The notes: generated by a model from the letters alone, not told the origin. A stretch of DNA of 64,000 bases from Aestuariibacter sp. A3R04 (GCF_018860805.1 NZ_JAHKQR010000001.1:62001-126000); one strand, 5' to 3'. Positions 9,906 to 19,042 are shown, counted from the first letter of the stretch. Translations and numbers: made by a program.

Positions 9906-12650
9906 ATGAACAATATCAAGAAAACAAAAGTGTCTCTGTGTGTAGCAGCTGTACTGGGTTTATTGTCGGGCTGTGGCGGCAGCAGCAATGAGCCGGATCC
10001 ACAAGACGCGCCGCAGCCGCCATCAACACAGGCTGAGTTATCCGGAAGTGTCATTAAAGGCACAATGATAGGGGCTAACCTTTCTGCAACAGCTCTGGTT
10101 GGCGGAGAAGCCAGCTCAAGTGGTGCGGAAACAGACAGCAACGGCACTGCATTTTTTACCGTCAATTCTAAGCCCGGTTTCGCTTTTAAAGGCCTCTATC
10201 GCATTGATGCTACTGCAGATAACGACACAACCATGATCTGTGACGCCAGTGCATGCGGCGCAGTTGGTCTGGGGGAAACTGTAGATGCGACGCAGCTCGA
10301 TGGCGTGACGCTTTCTACGTTAACTTGGGTTGAATCCCCATTGGGAAGCCAAGCCGATGGCACGGCAGAAGCTGAATTCCAGGCCAATGCATTAACGACA
10401 TTTGCAACAGTATTAGTTGAACAAGCTATTGCAGAAGGACGTAATATTTCTGCACAAGCAACCTTGTTACCAGCGCAAAGTGAATACAGCGTATTGTTAA
10501 TGCGTATATTAGGTGTAGATGCCTCAAATGTAGACGTGTTCTCCATGCCTTTGGTAAGTGTTGATTCGGTAGACAGCGTAGCAGATTTGAGTGGAAATGC
10601 GCTTACTGCATCATTGATAAACGCGGCGCTTGCTAACACAACTGAAGACGTGACAATTGCGGCACACATCAATGCATTAACCGCCCTTGTAAAATTGGCT
10701 GCAGCCGGTGACGAAGACGCAATTACGCAAATTCGTACGCAGTTATTAGCTGCGTTAACAGCACACCCTGTTGTCAATGAGTTGGCTATCGACCCGGCTA
10801 CTATTGTGGATCTGACTTTACCTGTAGTGGTGGAATCCCAGGCTTCAGGTCCTGTAGTGGAATATACTACTGCGCAAAACATTGCTTCTGCTGCTATTGA
10901 GTGGCGGGCGGAGATCAGTGAAGGTGAATCTGGTGACAAGGTATTTGACAATGACAACAACACCAAATGGCTCGACAATGCAGCAATTCCTTCCGCCGAA
11001 GAACCGTCCTGGATTAGCATCGCGTTTGAGCAAGCCATTCCGGTAAATACACTTTCGATCACCAGTGCTAATGACGCACCAGACCGCGACCCGGAAAATG
11101 TGTCGCTGGAAGCGTCTAATGATGGGGAGCAATGGATAACCTTAGGCGAATGGGCTGGCTTGTCTTTTGATGACCGCTTCCAGACACTGGATCTGCCTGT
11201 GGATAATAGTCTGGCTTATACTCACTACCGTATGAACGTCACCAAAAACAAAGGTGATACCAGCTTGATGCAAATTGCTGAGGTTGAGCTTAGCGGACCA
11301 CTTGAAGCGGCGGTTGTGCATTCAGATAGTGCGAGTGAAATCACAGCCCGAGGTTTTATCAGCGATGGTGAAGCGCCGGAAATGGCTTTTGATGGCAGCA
11401 GTGAAACTAAATGGCTTGACGATTCTGGTGTGCCGTCGGAAACCGATCCTTCCTGGGTAGACCTTGCGTTTGCATCGCCGGTTAACGTTAATACGTTGGC
11501 GATGATCAGCGCCAATGACGCGCCGTCCCGCGACCCTGAGAATTTCTCAGTGTTGGGGTCTAATGACGATGGGGAAACCTGGACGACGTTGGCCAGTTGG
11601 GTAGGCGAAACCTTCGACGAGCGCTTTGAGCGCAAGTCGTTTAGTTTCCAGAATGCGAAGTCATTCAGTCTATATCGCATTAATATTACCAAAAATGCGG
11701 GCGATGATAGCCTGATGCAGGTAGCTGAACTTTCACTTATTGGCCCAGCTAGTGCTCCTGAGAACCTTGGTGCCGCAAGTGGCGTTGTTGTTGAGGCCAG
11801 AGGTGCAATTAGTGAGGCAGAAGCTGGCGCAATGGCCTTTGATGGAGATGCCAATACGAAGTGGCTCGACGATACAGGTATTCCAACCGCTGAAGACCCT
11901 AGTTTTGCAACAGTAACATTGCCTGAAGCAAAAGCCGTGACTACCTTTACGATTACCAGCGCTAACGACGCACCAAGTCGCGACCCGGAAAATGTAGCTC
12001 TGCTGGGCTCAGATGACGGCGAAGACTGGTTTGTATTGGGTGAGTGGGCAGGTCTTAGCTTTGATGAGCGTTTTGAAACGCAAACTTTTGCGCTATCCAA
12101 TATGCGCGCATTCAGCCGTTACGAAGTACAAATTAGCAAAAACAAAGGCGATGATTCTTTAATGCAGGTTGCCGAATTTGGCTTGTACGGAACTGACTAT
12201 GCGGCAGTAGATCACAGTGATAACAGCGCTAAAGTTGTTACTGCAAGAGCGGCGATCAGTGACGCAGAAGCCGGCGAAATGGTGTTTGACAACAGTATTG
12301 CCACCAAGTGGTTAGACAACGCAGGTATTCCAACTACTGATGATCCATCTTGGGTAGAAATTGTACTTCCGGAGCCAGTGGTTGTGAACCAGTTTGCAAT
12401 GACCAGCGCGAACGATGCACCATCACGGGATCCTGAGAACTTTGTGTTACTTGGTTCTAACGACGGTGAAAACTGGCAGGAACTGGGCGCCTGGGCTGGG
12501 GAGAGCTTTGATGAACGCTTTGAGCGCAAAGTATTCTCTACTACAAACGGCAGGGCATTCAGCCAATATCGCATCAACATTACCAAAAACAAAGGTGATG
12601 ACAGCTTGATGCAAGTAGCTGAATTTGAACTGTTAGGACCACAGCTGTAA
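9906..12650 (+). CDS. outer-membrane lipoprotein with four discoidin-like repeats
   Basis: 914-residue lipoprotein with signal peptide and lipobox LLSGC (Cys23), followed by a Gly/Ser/Pro-rich linker. Residues ~45-320 form an unrecognised extracytoplasmic region. From ~322 to the end there are four tandem repeats of about 149 residues, starting near 322, 469, 619 and 767. Each carries an F5/8 type C (discoidin)-like pattern: FD…TKWLD, TSANDAP, RDPENF, LGSNDGE, FDERFE and a closing NKGDDSLMQVAE. Such domains bind carbohydrate at the cell surface. Its position right after the TonB receptor suggests a SusD-like capture role, although it is not a SusD homologue. No catalytic domain was recognised. 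Confidence 0.85.
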   Translation: MNNIKKTKVSLCVAAVLGLLSGCGGSSNEPDPQDAPQPPSTQAELSGSVIKGTMIGANLSATALVGGEASSSGAETDSNGTAFFTVNSKPGFAFKGLYRIDATADNDTTMICDASACGAVGLGETVDATQLDGVTLSTLTWVESPLGSQADGTAEAEFQANALTTFATVLVEQAIAEGRNISAQATLLPAQSEYSVLLMRILGVDASNVDVFSMPLVSVDSVDSVADLSGNALTASLINAALANTTEDVTIAAHINALTALVKLAAAGDEDAITQIRTQLLAALTAHPVVNELAIDPATIVDLTLPVVVESQASGPVVEYTTAQNIASAAIEWRAEISEGESGDKVFDNDNNTKWLDNAAIPSAEEPSWISIAFEQAIPVNTLSITSANDAPDRDPENVSLEASNDGEQWITLGEWAGLSFDDRFQTLDLPVDNSLAYTHYRMNVTKNKGDTSLMQIAEVELSGPLEAAVVHSDSASEITARGFISDGEAPEMAFDGSSETKWLDDSGVPSETDPSWVDLAFASPVNVNTLAMISANDAPSRDPENFSVLGSNDDGETWTTLASWVGETFDERFERKSFSFQNAKSFSLYRINITKNAGDDSLMQVAELSLIGPASAPENLGAASGVVVEARGAISEAEAGAMAFDGDANTKWLDDTGIPTAEDPSFATVTLPEAKAVTTFTITSANDAPSRDPENVALLGSDDGEDWFVLGEWAGLSFDERFETQTFALSNMRAFSRYEVQISKNKGDDSLMQVAEFGLYGTDYAAVDHSDNSAKVVTARAAISDAEAGEMVFDNSIATKWLDNAGIPTTDDPSWVEIVLPEPVVVNQFAMTSANDAPSRDPENFVLLGSNDGENWQELGAWAGESFDERFERKVFSTTNGRAFSQYRINITKNKGDDSLMQVAEFELLGPQL

Positions 12651-12667
12651 AGCGTCTTATGTAAACT

Positions 12668-12700
12668 AAAAAAGCTACCTCTTTTGGTAGCTTTTTTATT
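12668..12700 (+). terminator. terminator after the discoidin lipoprotein
   Basis: Stem AAAGCTACC / GGTAGCTTT with a short loop, flanked by an A run before and a T run after. It can act in both directions and closes the receptor-lipoprotein operon just before the island's left end. Confidence 0.85.
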
Positions 12701-12751
12701 TCTAAATTCCCTTCTGCCTATGTGGAAGGCGCAGTGCTTTCCTCACCTAGT

Positions 12752-12784
12752 TTATTCTATATTCTGAATCTGCTCATTGAACAG
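12752..12784 (-). other. left island attachment site (attL): displaced 3' end of yicC
   Basis: Read on the minus strand, this stretch encodes FNEQIQNIE followed by a stop codon, the same QIQNIE-stop ending as the intact yicC at 39472. The codons differ at synonymous sites, but ATCTGCTC (12768-12775) is identical to 39488-39495 at the other end. This is what is expected when an integrase inserts an island at the 3' end of a gene and displaces the host's own last codons to the far end. The exact crossover point inside the shared octamer is inferred. Confidence 0.75.
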
Positions 12785-12845
12785 CGGGATAGAACCTAAC
12801 AAACTCAATGAGTTATCGAAAAGAAACCGCTCAAAAATGCCTGTT

Positions 12846-12866
12846 TGCCCACCAAACTGCCCACCA
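12846..12866 (+). repeat. paired TGCCCACCA motifs, putative left arm-type integrase sites
   Basis: Two copies of TGCCCACCA start 12 bases apart (12846 and 12858), about 70 bases inside the left attachment core. The same pair with the same spacing is found near the right end at 39333-39353, with extra single copies at 39201 and 39281. This is the arrangement of arm-binding sites of tyrosine integrases. Apart from these and the attachment remnant, the 12701-13001 gap shows nothing recognisable. Confidence 0.6.
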
Positions 12867-13001
12867 CTTGCCTATGGCTTTTACGAAATCTTAGTGGTTA
12901 GCAATGGAAAAACAGTGCCGTTTTTATGCTGCTGTTAGAGCTAAAACATAGCAGTTTTGAAGGGCTTTATCGAGTGATTTTTCAACACCTCATCCGTTAG
13001 C

Positions 13002-13058
13002 GGATACAATAGTATCCAATTTCTGTTTTATTTCGCTATAATGGATATAACTGTATCC
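13002..13058 (+). promoter_or_regulatory. hipBA promoter with two HipB-type operators
   Basis: GGATACAATAGTATCC (13002-13017) and GGATATAACTGTATCC (13043-13058) are inverted repeats whose centres lie 41 bases apart, about four helical turns. HipB operators in E. coli have TATCC/GGATA half-sites; here the half-sites GGATA…TATCC are arranged in the opposite order. A perfect -10 TATAAT (13037-13042) lies between them, so binding would occlude RNA polymerase. The arrangement fits autorepression of the downstream hipB-hipA pair. Confidence 0.65.
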
Positions 13059-13073
13059 ACCTGGTCTGTGCGG

Positions 13074-13364
13074 ATGAATTTTACCTTACTTGATGATACC
13101 GATGTAAGCCAAGCCTATGCGGCTTATTTACGTGAGTTACGAAAGCAGGCAAAGCTGTCACGATCGGCGCTTGCTGAGCGAAGCTGTGTACCTGCGGCCA
13201 CCATTAAGAAATTTGAGCTGACCGGGCAAATTTCATTTCGCCAATTGCTGTTGCTATGGCAGACCCTTGATTCGCTAGAGAGGCTCTATCAACTCACACA
13301 ACCTAGCAAAGAACGCGCTGCTATGCCCACGAGTATTGATGAGGTGCTAAAAGATGAGTTTTAA
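13074..13364 (+). CDS. hipB: HipB-like antitoxin, Xre-family repressor
   Basis: Small helix-turn-helix protein (96 residues from the ATG at 13074). An in-frame ATG at 13041 is rejected because it lies inside the promoter and operator. The DNA-binding region is LRELRKQAKLSRSALAERSCVPAATIKKFE (residues ~20-50 in two pieces), characteristic of HipB-like Xre proteins. The gene overlaps hipA by 11 bases. It should neutralise HipA and repress the operon through the two palindromes upstream. It is the first gene inside the left end of the island. Confidence 0.82.
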   Translation: MNFTLLDDTDVSQAYAAYLRELRKQAKLSRSALAERSCVPAATIKKFELTGQISFRQLLLLWQTLDSLERLYQLTQPSKERAAMPTSIDEVLKDEF

Positions 13365-14706
13365 ACCCATTCAAAAACTCGCCGTGACTCGCACGTTAAG
13401 CTCAGGTGAGCAGGTTGCTGTAGGGGTCTTGGCGCAGAATCGGCAAGGCGTTTTTTTTCAGTATGCAGACAGCTATTTGCAGCAGTTTGGCAACTTATCA
13501 CCTTTTACCTTGCATGCGAACGCGCAAGTTCAAGTCGCTCCTAAAGCGCCGCACCAAGGTGTACATGGCGTATTTGGAGATTGTTTACCCGATGGCTGGG
13601 GCATGCTGTTACAAGATCGTATTTTCCGGCAACAGGGCATCCTGCCTAATCAATTAACGGCGATGGATAGGTTAGCCTTTGTCGGTGATAAAGGCATGGG
13701 AGCATTGTCTTTTTCTCCGGTGTCTGAGTTTTCAGCCACCACGCACGCGGATATTGATTTAGCGACGTTAGGCTTAGAAGCACAAACGCTGTTCGATTCT
13801 TCGATGTCAGATTATATGGATGATAATCACGATGAGTTAGATGGGCATACGCAACAGGTGTTGGCCGCATTAGTCGCCGGAGGTAGTTCGGGCGGGGCCA
13901 GACCTAAGGCACAAATTTATATGCCTGCTGGGGAAACTCAGCATTGTCGAACCTTCGCTCAGCTTGGAGATGAGGCTTGGCTGGTGAAGTTTACCTCTAA
14001 AAATCTCGCACTTGGCCATGAAGAAGGTTTGTGTGAGGCGGTTTATTTACAAATGGCAGAACTTGCTAAGTGTCAACCGCCGCAATGGCAACTCATTGAA
14101 GCACCACCTACAAGCGGTGCGTCTGCTTGGTTGGTGCTTAAGCGTTTTGATTATGTCACTGAACAGGCCGACTTAGGCAGAAAGCGCAGTGCAGATCGAT
14201 TGCATATGCACAGCGCTTGCGGGCTACTGGATGCAGACTTTCGAACGCCAAGTTTAGATTACATTGATTTGATTAAAGCCAGCCGTCAGTTGTGTAAATC
14301 GCCAGCTGCTGGACAACTGCAATTTCGCCGCGCCATTTTTAACCTGCTGTCGTCTAATCAAGACGACCACAGTAAAAACTGGGCGTTTTTGCAAGCGGAT
14401 GACGGTCAATGGGATCCTGCCCCTTTTTACGATGTTACCTACAGCCCACATCCATTCAACGAACACGCCACTGCGTTCGGCGGTTATGGCAAGGCGCCAC
14501 CGCTTAAGGTGATGCAAAAACTTGCGATCAGTGCTGGCTTTGCGAATTGGCATGATGCAAGGCAAGTCATTGAAGAAGTCGCAGAAGCGATCAGCCAATT
14601 TACGTATCTGGCACAGCAGCAAGGGATCAGTAAAACAACAGTGTCTGCGATTGCTAAGACATTGGAGCTGCGCAAACAAGAAAATGCAGCGCTTTATTGT
14701 CGCTAA
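13354..14706 (+). CDS. hipA: HipA-like serine/threonine kinase toxin
   Basis: 450 residues, the normal HipA length. An N-terminal HipA_N region is followed by the kinase-like domain: GGSSGGARPK near residues 175-184 (phosphate loop), LVKF with the ATP-binding lysine, DDHSKNW near 337 (catalytic Asp and Asn), and FYDVTYSP shortly after (metal-binding Asp). In E. coli HipA phosphorylates glutamyl-tRNA synthetase and induces dormancy; other HipA kinases have different targets, so the substrate is not certain. All catalytic signatures are present. It overlaps and follows hipB. As island cargo it may stabilise the element or take part in defence. Confidence 0.88.
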   Translation: MSFKPIQKLAVTRTLSSGEQVAVGVLAQNRQGVFFQYADSYLQQFGNLSPFTLHANAQVQVAPKAPHQGVHGVFGDCLPDGWGMLLQDRIFRQQGILPNQLTAMDRLAFVGDKGMGALSFSPVSEFSATTHADIDLATLGLEAQTLFDSSMSDYMDDNHDELDGHTQQVLAALVAGGSSGGARPKAQIYMPAGETQHCRTFAQLGDEAWLVKFTSKNLALGHEEGLCEAVYLQMAELAKCQPPQWQLIEAPPTSGASAWLVLKRFDYVTEQADLGRKRSADRLHMHSACGLLDADFRTPSLDYIDLIKASRQLCKSPAAGQLQFRRAIFNLLSSNQDDHSKNWAFLQADDGQWDPAPFYDVTYSPHPFNEHATAFGGYGKAPPLKVMQKLAISAGFANWHDARQVIEEVAEAISQFTYLAQQQGISKTTVSAIAKTLELRKQENAALYCR

Positions 14707-14766
14707 GGCTCATCCTAATGCTTAGTTAAACGGTGTTTGTGGCAGGGGCGTTTTTACGCTCCTGTT

Positions 14767-15939
14767 TTACGCTCCTTTGCGCAGCACAAACATCTGGTAC
14801 CCAAACTCGCCTAGGTAGCGTTCATAAATCGCAATTTCTCGCTCGATATCTGCGATGGCGTTTGAATTTGGCATGCTTGCTTTTACTTCTGCCACTCGCG
14901 CTTTGAGTGGTTGATAGTAATCGTGCCATGCTTGTTCCCTTAAGGTGAAATGATCAATCACTTCAAAGCCTGCTTGGCGCATTTGGCTTAAGCGCTTTTC
15001 GATGGTTTGCATATCTGGGTATTCACCTTCCCAGAATGCAACCGCCTCTTGGCTTGGGTTGTCGGTTAACCATACTAGGTCACTGATTACTATGAAGCCG
15101 CTATCAGTCAGTAGTTTACGCCACTGAGCTAACGCTTGCTCGACACCCATTATGTAAGCCGCTGCTTCAGGCCAGATGCAATCAAAGCTTTTAGGTGCAA
15201 AAGGCAGATTCGTCATACTGGCGCAGCTTAAGCTAACGCGGGTATCTAATCCCTGCTCAGTGAGGCGTTCACCGAGTTCATCCAGCGCACTTTGCTCATT
15301 ATCCACTGCCACAATCTCGGCTTGGGTGTGCTTTGCCAATAACCGGGTTGAAAAGCCTTTGCCGCAGCCAATATCAATGATCTTGGTGGGTATTGTTGGC
15401 AGCGTTGCCAAGGCTTTTAGTGTATCGGCATCAGAACTTGGTCCCCAGCGTTCTAAGCGTTGGAATACCGTCATAAAGTCAGCCATGTATTTCTCGTGTG
15501 CGTTCATATCTTTTGATAACCATTTCAAATGCAGGGCTTGTTGTTCATTAAAGCCTTGCTGCTTTAACCACTCCAGATGGGCATCTGGTGCAAATTTATC
15601 GGTCTGTTGGTGCCAAAGACGAAGCGAACCTTCACCAAGCATGGCGGCAAGTAACGCGCGAGCTTGTTGCTTTTTAGCGATATCTTCGTCCAGCTGCTGC
15701 AAGCGCTTTTCAAGTACAGTGCGCTGCACCTTGCTGTCCAAAAAGGATTTACATTCCTTAAGTGTTAAACCGCCCGCTTGCAGTTGTTGCAACAAGCGCA
15801 ACCGCTGAACATCTTTATCTGAATACAGCCGATAGCCGTTGGTTTGGCGAACACCCTGCAACAAACCTAGCTTTTCGTAGTAGAGCAAGGTTGACCGTGA
15901 CAGCCCGACTTTTTCAGCTAACTCAGAAATGCGATACAC
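14767..15939 (-). CDS. MerR-type regulator fused to a SAM methyltransferase
   Basis: 390 residues with two domains. Residues 1-75 are a MerR winged helix-turn-helix (YRISELAEKVGLSRSTLLYY, then NGYRLYSDKDVQRL). A helical linker (~75-180) follows, resembling a TipAS-like or dimerisation segment. Residues ~190-300 form a class I methyltransferase with motif I (IIDIGCGKGFSTRLL) and an acidic end of strand 2 (AVDNE). The pairing suggests a regulator that senses and modifies its own ligand, such as a toxic small molecule, but no substrate can be named. It is convergent with hipA and transcribed alone. Confidence 0.8.
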   Translation of the reverse strand: MYRISELAEKVGLSRSTLLYYEKLGLLQGVRQTNGYRLYSDKDVQRLRLLQQLQAGGLTLKECKSFLDSKVQRTVLEKRLQQLDEDIAKKQQARALLAAMLGEGSLRLWHQQTDKFAPDAHLEWLKQQGFNEQQALHLKWLSKDMNAHEKYMADFMTVFQRLERWGPSSDADTLKALATLPTIPTKIIDIGCGKGFSTRLLAKHTQAEIVAVDNEQSALDELGERLTEQGLDTRVSLSCASMTNLPFAPKSFDCIWPEAAAYIMGVEQALAQWRKLLTDSGFIVISDLVWLTDNPSQEAVAFWEGEYPDMQTIEKRLSQMRQAGFEVIDHFTLREQAWHDYYQPLKARVAEVKASMPNSNAIADIEREIAIYERYLGEFGYQMFVLRKGA

Positions 15940-16537
15940 AGATAAAACGTCCTTTCAGTTCTTTTTAATAATGGCGCGGCTGGCTCAAACAGACCAGAAC
16001 ACGAATGACGATAAACTATGAAGTTATAGACAGGTCAAATGTTGTTAGCAAAAAATATCGTCCAGTTTTGATTGGTTGAAAGCTTGTATGTCCGCCTTTA
16101 GGTCTACAGATTGTTACCCATAAAGTCACTTTGTGTAGACCTCTAACCGCTGGATTTTCCCGTTCGGTAAAACGCATAGAGGACTCAACTTGCATTGCAC
16201 ACCTTTACGCGCAGAAAAGTGTGGAATTTTACATTTTTATGCGCATAAAAGTGTTATGGCGTTATCGTTGGGCAAGGCTTTCCCTTTTGAGATGGCTTTG
16301 GACACTTACCCTTTGGGCTTTTGGGGCAGTTTGGGCAAAGCCTTAGTTCACGCCACTTAGGCACACACTAACCCTGCCCACAGAGCATTTATTGTTTTGG
16401 GCACTAGCTACAAACTGGGGCAAGTAGCGACCTGTACCCTCAGAAAGCTGCACGATCTGAGCATTTATCTGCCTACTGCGTCCGTTTAACTCTTTAATAC
16501 TAGTGGGGACAAACTCCTAAGAGAACTTAACAGATCA
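15940..16537. promoter_or_regulatory. 598-base non-coding region with operator-like direct repeats
   Basis: No convincing gene lies here; one 71-residue frame (16131-16346) lacks family features. Two 19-base direct repeats of the form TTTAYGCGCAKAAAAGTGT lie at 16204-16222 and 16236-16254, with starts 32 bases (three helical turns) apart. The second contains the perfect palindrome TTTTATGCGCATAAAA (16235-16250). Further on are G-rich stretches and one TGCCCACA (16375), related to the putative integrase arm motif. It probably contains the promoter of the AlpA-like/DUF927 pair and that of the divergent MerR gene. Confidence 0.5.
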
Positions 16538-16795
16538 GTGAGGAAGCAAACGATGAACCCAACCACACAATTACCCACAAACTCAGTACACCCAGCGCGT
16601 CAGCAGCGGATTTTGCGCTTGCCCGAGGTAAAGGCCAAAACAGGCTTTGGCCGCAGTACCATTTATGCCCTGATGGCCAGCGGTGAATTTCCACGTTCTA
16701 TTCGAATTGGTGCGCGTGCCGTGGGCTGGTTAGAAAGCGATATCGACCAGTGGATTGAAACCCGCCGTATCGGTGCTGCTTATGGCCGTGGATAA
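16538..16795 (+). CDS. AlpA-family regulator / putative excisionase
   Basis: 85-residue winged helix-turn-helix protein of the AlpA (MerR-like) family. Its core is RILRLPEVKAKTGFGRSTIY followed by FPRSIRIGARAVGWLESDIDQWIE, the classic AlpA signature. The likely start is the ATG at 16553 (MNPTTQ), since GTGAGGAAGC precedes it; the upstream in-frame start is less favoured. AlpA proteins activate integrase genes or act as excision directionality factors in P4-like islands. It overlaps the next gene by 14 bases, so the two are coupled. It is the best candidate for the island's recombination directionality factor. Confidence 0.83.
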   Translation: MRKQTMNPTTQLPTNSVHPARQQRILRLPEVKAKTGFGRSTIYALMASGEFPRSIRIGARAVGWLESDIDQWIETRRIGAAYGRG

Positions 16796-18540
16796 ACCAT
16801 CAGCATCAAACCAATTACCTGCCAGTGATATGCATAGCAACGAGCCAAAATTACCAGCTGGTTTTGCCTATAACGCGCAAAACTGGCTGGTGATGCAACC
16901 AGCGGGGCAAGATAGCCCAGTCAAAATCTGCTCTTGGCTGCAAGTGGCTGCTCGCACCCGCGATCCGCAAGGGGACTCTTCTCTTGAAAACAAAGGGCGG
17001 CTATTTATTACACTGGTTAGACGATGACAATCGCCATCGCTACTGGGCTATGCCAGCAGAACTATTGGCCGGAGACGGCAGCGAGTACCGCCGAATCCTA
17101 CTCAGCCGAGGTATGCGGCTAAGCAACAGTGTCAAAGCGCGGCAGTTGCTCTCGCTGTTTATTCAACAAATGGGCGAACTGGCTACGCAAAAGGCTATTA
17201 GTGTGAACAGCATTGGCTGGCATCACCATGCTTATGTGCATCCGCGCCTCACCTTTTACCCTAGTGAACACAGCAACAACCCGCGCATGGTGTTACAAAC
17301 CATGAACCCGATAGAAGGCTTTATTCAACAAGGTAGTAGCAACAGTTGGCGGCAGCACGTTGGCCGTTATTGTCTGGATAACCCGCTATTAATTGTTGGT
17401 GTCTGCGCTGCACTGGCTGCCCCTTTGTTGCACTTGTGCGGGGTGGATGGTTTTGGTTTACACCTCTACGGTGCCAGCAGTACTGGTAAAACCGCAGCGC
17501 TGTATCCGGCATTATCGGTGTGGGGCGAGCCTAATCAACTGCGCCACAGTTGGCGTGCCACGGCCAACGGTTTAGAAGGCACAGCATTAGCGCATAACGA
17601 TGCCTTGCTGGCGCTCGATGAAATGGGCGAAGTTGACCCAAAAGAGGCGGGCGATGTCGCTTACATGCTTGCCAATGGTCAGGGTAAAACACGCGCAGGC
17701 AAATACGGTGAAATGCGCTTACCCGCCCGTTGGCGTTTGGTGTTTTTATCTACTGGCGAAGTGACGCTCGAAAGCCACCTTGCTAGTATCGGCAAGCGCG
17801 TGAAAGCGGGGCAGCAAGTGCGCGTGATTGATCTCAGTGCCGATGCCGGAGAGCAAATGGGTGTGTTTAACCATAGCCATGGCATGAACGCCGCCGATTT
17901 AGCCGACCACCTAAAACAACAAAGTCGCCAACATTACGGCAGCTTGGCCTTGGATTGGTTGCGGTATTTAACGCAGCACAGCGCGCAGGTGCGACCCGTT
18001 TTCCAAAACGTACGGCAATGCTTTTTAGCCAGCTTACCCACTGATGCAGACGGCCAAGTGCGCCGAGTCGCCGAAAAATTTGCCTTACTGGCCAGCGCTG
18101 GCCTGTTAGCCATTCAAGCCAAAGTACTTGATTGGCCAACCCAAAGTGTCGAAGCCGCCTGTTTAAGCCAGCTTAACCAATGGATACTCGCTCGCGGTGG
18201 TGTGGCTGCCAATGAAGACCAACAAGCCATTCGCCAGGTGCGCAGTTTTATTGAGCAACATGGCGAAAGCCGCTTTACGCTCAAACAAACCGGTTACAGC
18301 AGCCAAGTACGCCAACGCGCAGGGTGGATAGATGTCACCGGCCCACAAACCCTCTACCTGTTTTACCCAACAGGCTGGCGTGAAGCTACCGAAGGCCTAA
18401 GCCCAGATCGCGCTGCCAAAGCACTGATGGCCGCAGGCTACTTAATCCCCGATGGCAACCGACCACAGCGCAAGGTCAGCCTGCCCGACAACACCCGTCC
18501 ACGCATGTACTGCGTGAAAGGCAGTATCTTAGATGATTAA
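16782..18540 (+). pseudogene. DUF927 helicase-like protein with a frameshift
   Basis: A DUF927-family P-loop protein, as found in phage satellites and integrative islands. The gene starts at the ATG at 16782 inside the alpA-like end. The first frame (to ~17000) reads through SWLQVAARTRD. The second (from ~17000) resumes with GGYLLHWLDDD and the family block YWAMPAELLAGDGSEYRR, then GASSTGKTA (Walker A) and ALDEMGE (Walker B). A single extra base in the GGG at about 17000 joins the frames; removing it gives 585 residues. The gene is either a recent pseudogene, a sequencing error, or split with a TTG restart at 16984. An intact copy would be expected to act in replication of the excised element. 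Confidence 0.75.
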
Positions 18541-18719
18541 AAAGGCGATAAACACTATGTGGGCTTGTCGCCTTGTGGTGAACTGCCAGTCAACATAAAT
18601 AGCTATCGATGCTTGAAGTCCAACGCAGACAATACCGCTAGAGGCATTCCCGTGAACCGCTAGCGTACCAACAACCAGCACTGAACGAATAACAAATACG
18701 CTCAATTATTTGGTTTTAA

Positions 18720-18734
18720 CTCAAATAAGTTGAG
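18720..18734. promoter_or_regulatory. operator-like inverted repeat before the Xre gene
   Basis: CTCAAATAAGTTGAG has CTCAA/TTGAG arms around a five-base centre, 78 bases before the Xre start. A further TTATTTG…CAAATAA inverted pair overlaps it. This is the likely autoregulatory site of the small repressor that heads the restriction-modification operon. The rest of 18541-18811 shows nothing else recognisable apart from a weak AAGGCGA/TCGCCTT hairpin just after the DUF927 stop. Confidence 0.4.
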
Positions 18735-18811
18735 AAAAATCATAATCGTGCTACGGTTAAGCAACAGTGAAAAATCCCCAATTTTATGGTTAAAAACACC
18801 GTGGAGAGAGC

Positions 18812-19042
18812 ATGATCCGCTGCCACCTAGCCCGATTAATGGGTGAGAGAAAAATGCGCATTAGCGACGTGATGCGTGAAACCGGCCTAAGCCGTACCAC
18901 CGTCACGCTACTTTACAAAGAAACGGCGCTTAAGGTGGACTTAGAGGCATTAGATAAGCTGTGCGATTTGTTTAACTGCGATATACACGAACTACTCGAA
19001 AAATCGCCTGCGGCCTCCGCTGTGAATGAGAATACAAAATGA
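18812..19042 (+). CDS. small Xre-family regulator heading the restriction operon
   Basis: 76-residue Cro/C1-type helix-turn-helix protein of the YozG/HTH_26 kind, with ISDVMRETGLSRTTVTLLYK followed by LDKLCDLFNCDIHELLE. The start ATG follows GGAGAGAGC, a good ribosome site. Its end overlaps hsdM1 by four bases (ATGA), so it is the first gene of the eight-gene operon. It probably acts as a control protein that sets the level or timing of the restriction-modification genes; the target site may be the CTCAA/TTGAG repeat upstream. Confidence 0.82.
   Translation: MIRCHLARLMGERKMRISDVMRETGLSRTTVTLLYKETALKVDLEALDKLCDLFNCDIHELLEKSPAASAVNENTK

Noticed and set aside
10196..12592. Long open frames on the minus strand across the discoidin lipoprotein (10196-11062, 11225-12100, 12212-12592)
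   Set aside because: They are antisense to a well-supported lipoprotein gene with a signal peptide and repeats. Their periodic appearance comes from the four repeats, and no ribosome sites or family motifs were seen.
12700..12800. tRNA gene as the island's target
   Set aside because: No cloverleaf with a T-loop (GTTCRANYC) was seen at either end, while the repeated yicC 3' codons explain both ends.
16131..16346. 71-residue plus-strand frame in the gap before the AlpA-like gene
   Set aside because: It overlaps the operator-like direct repeats, has a biased Trp/Arg/Leu composition, and has no ribosome site.
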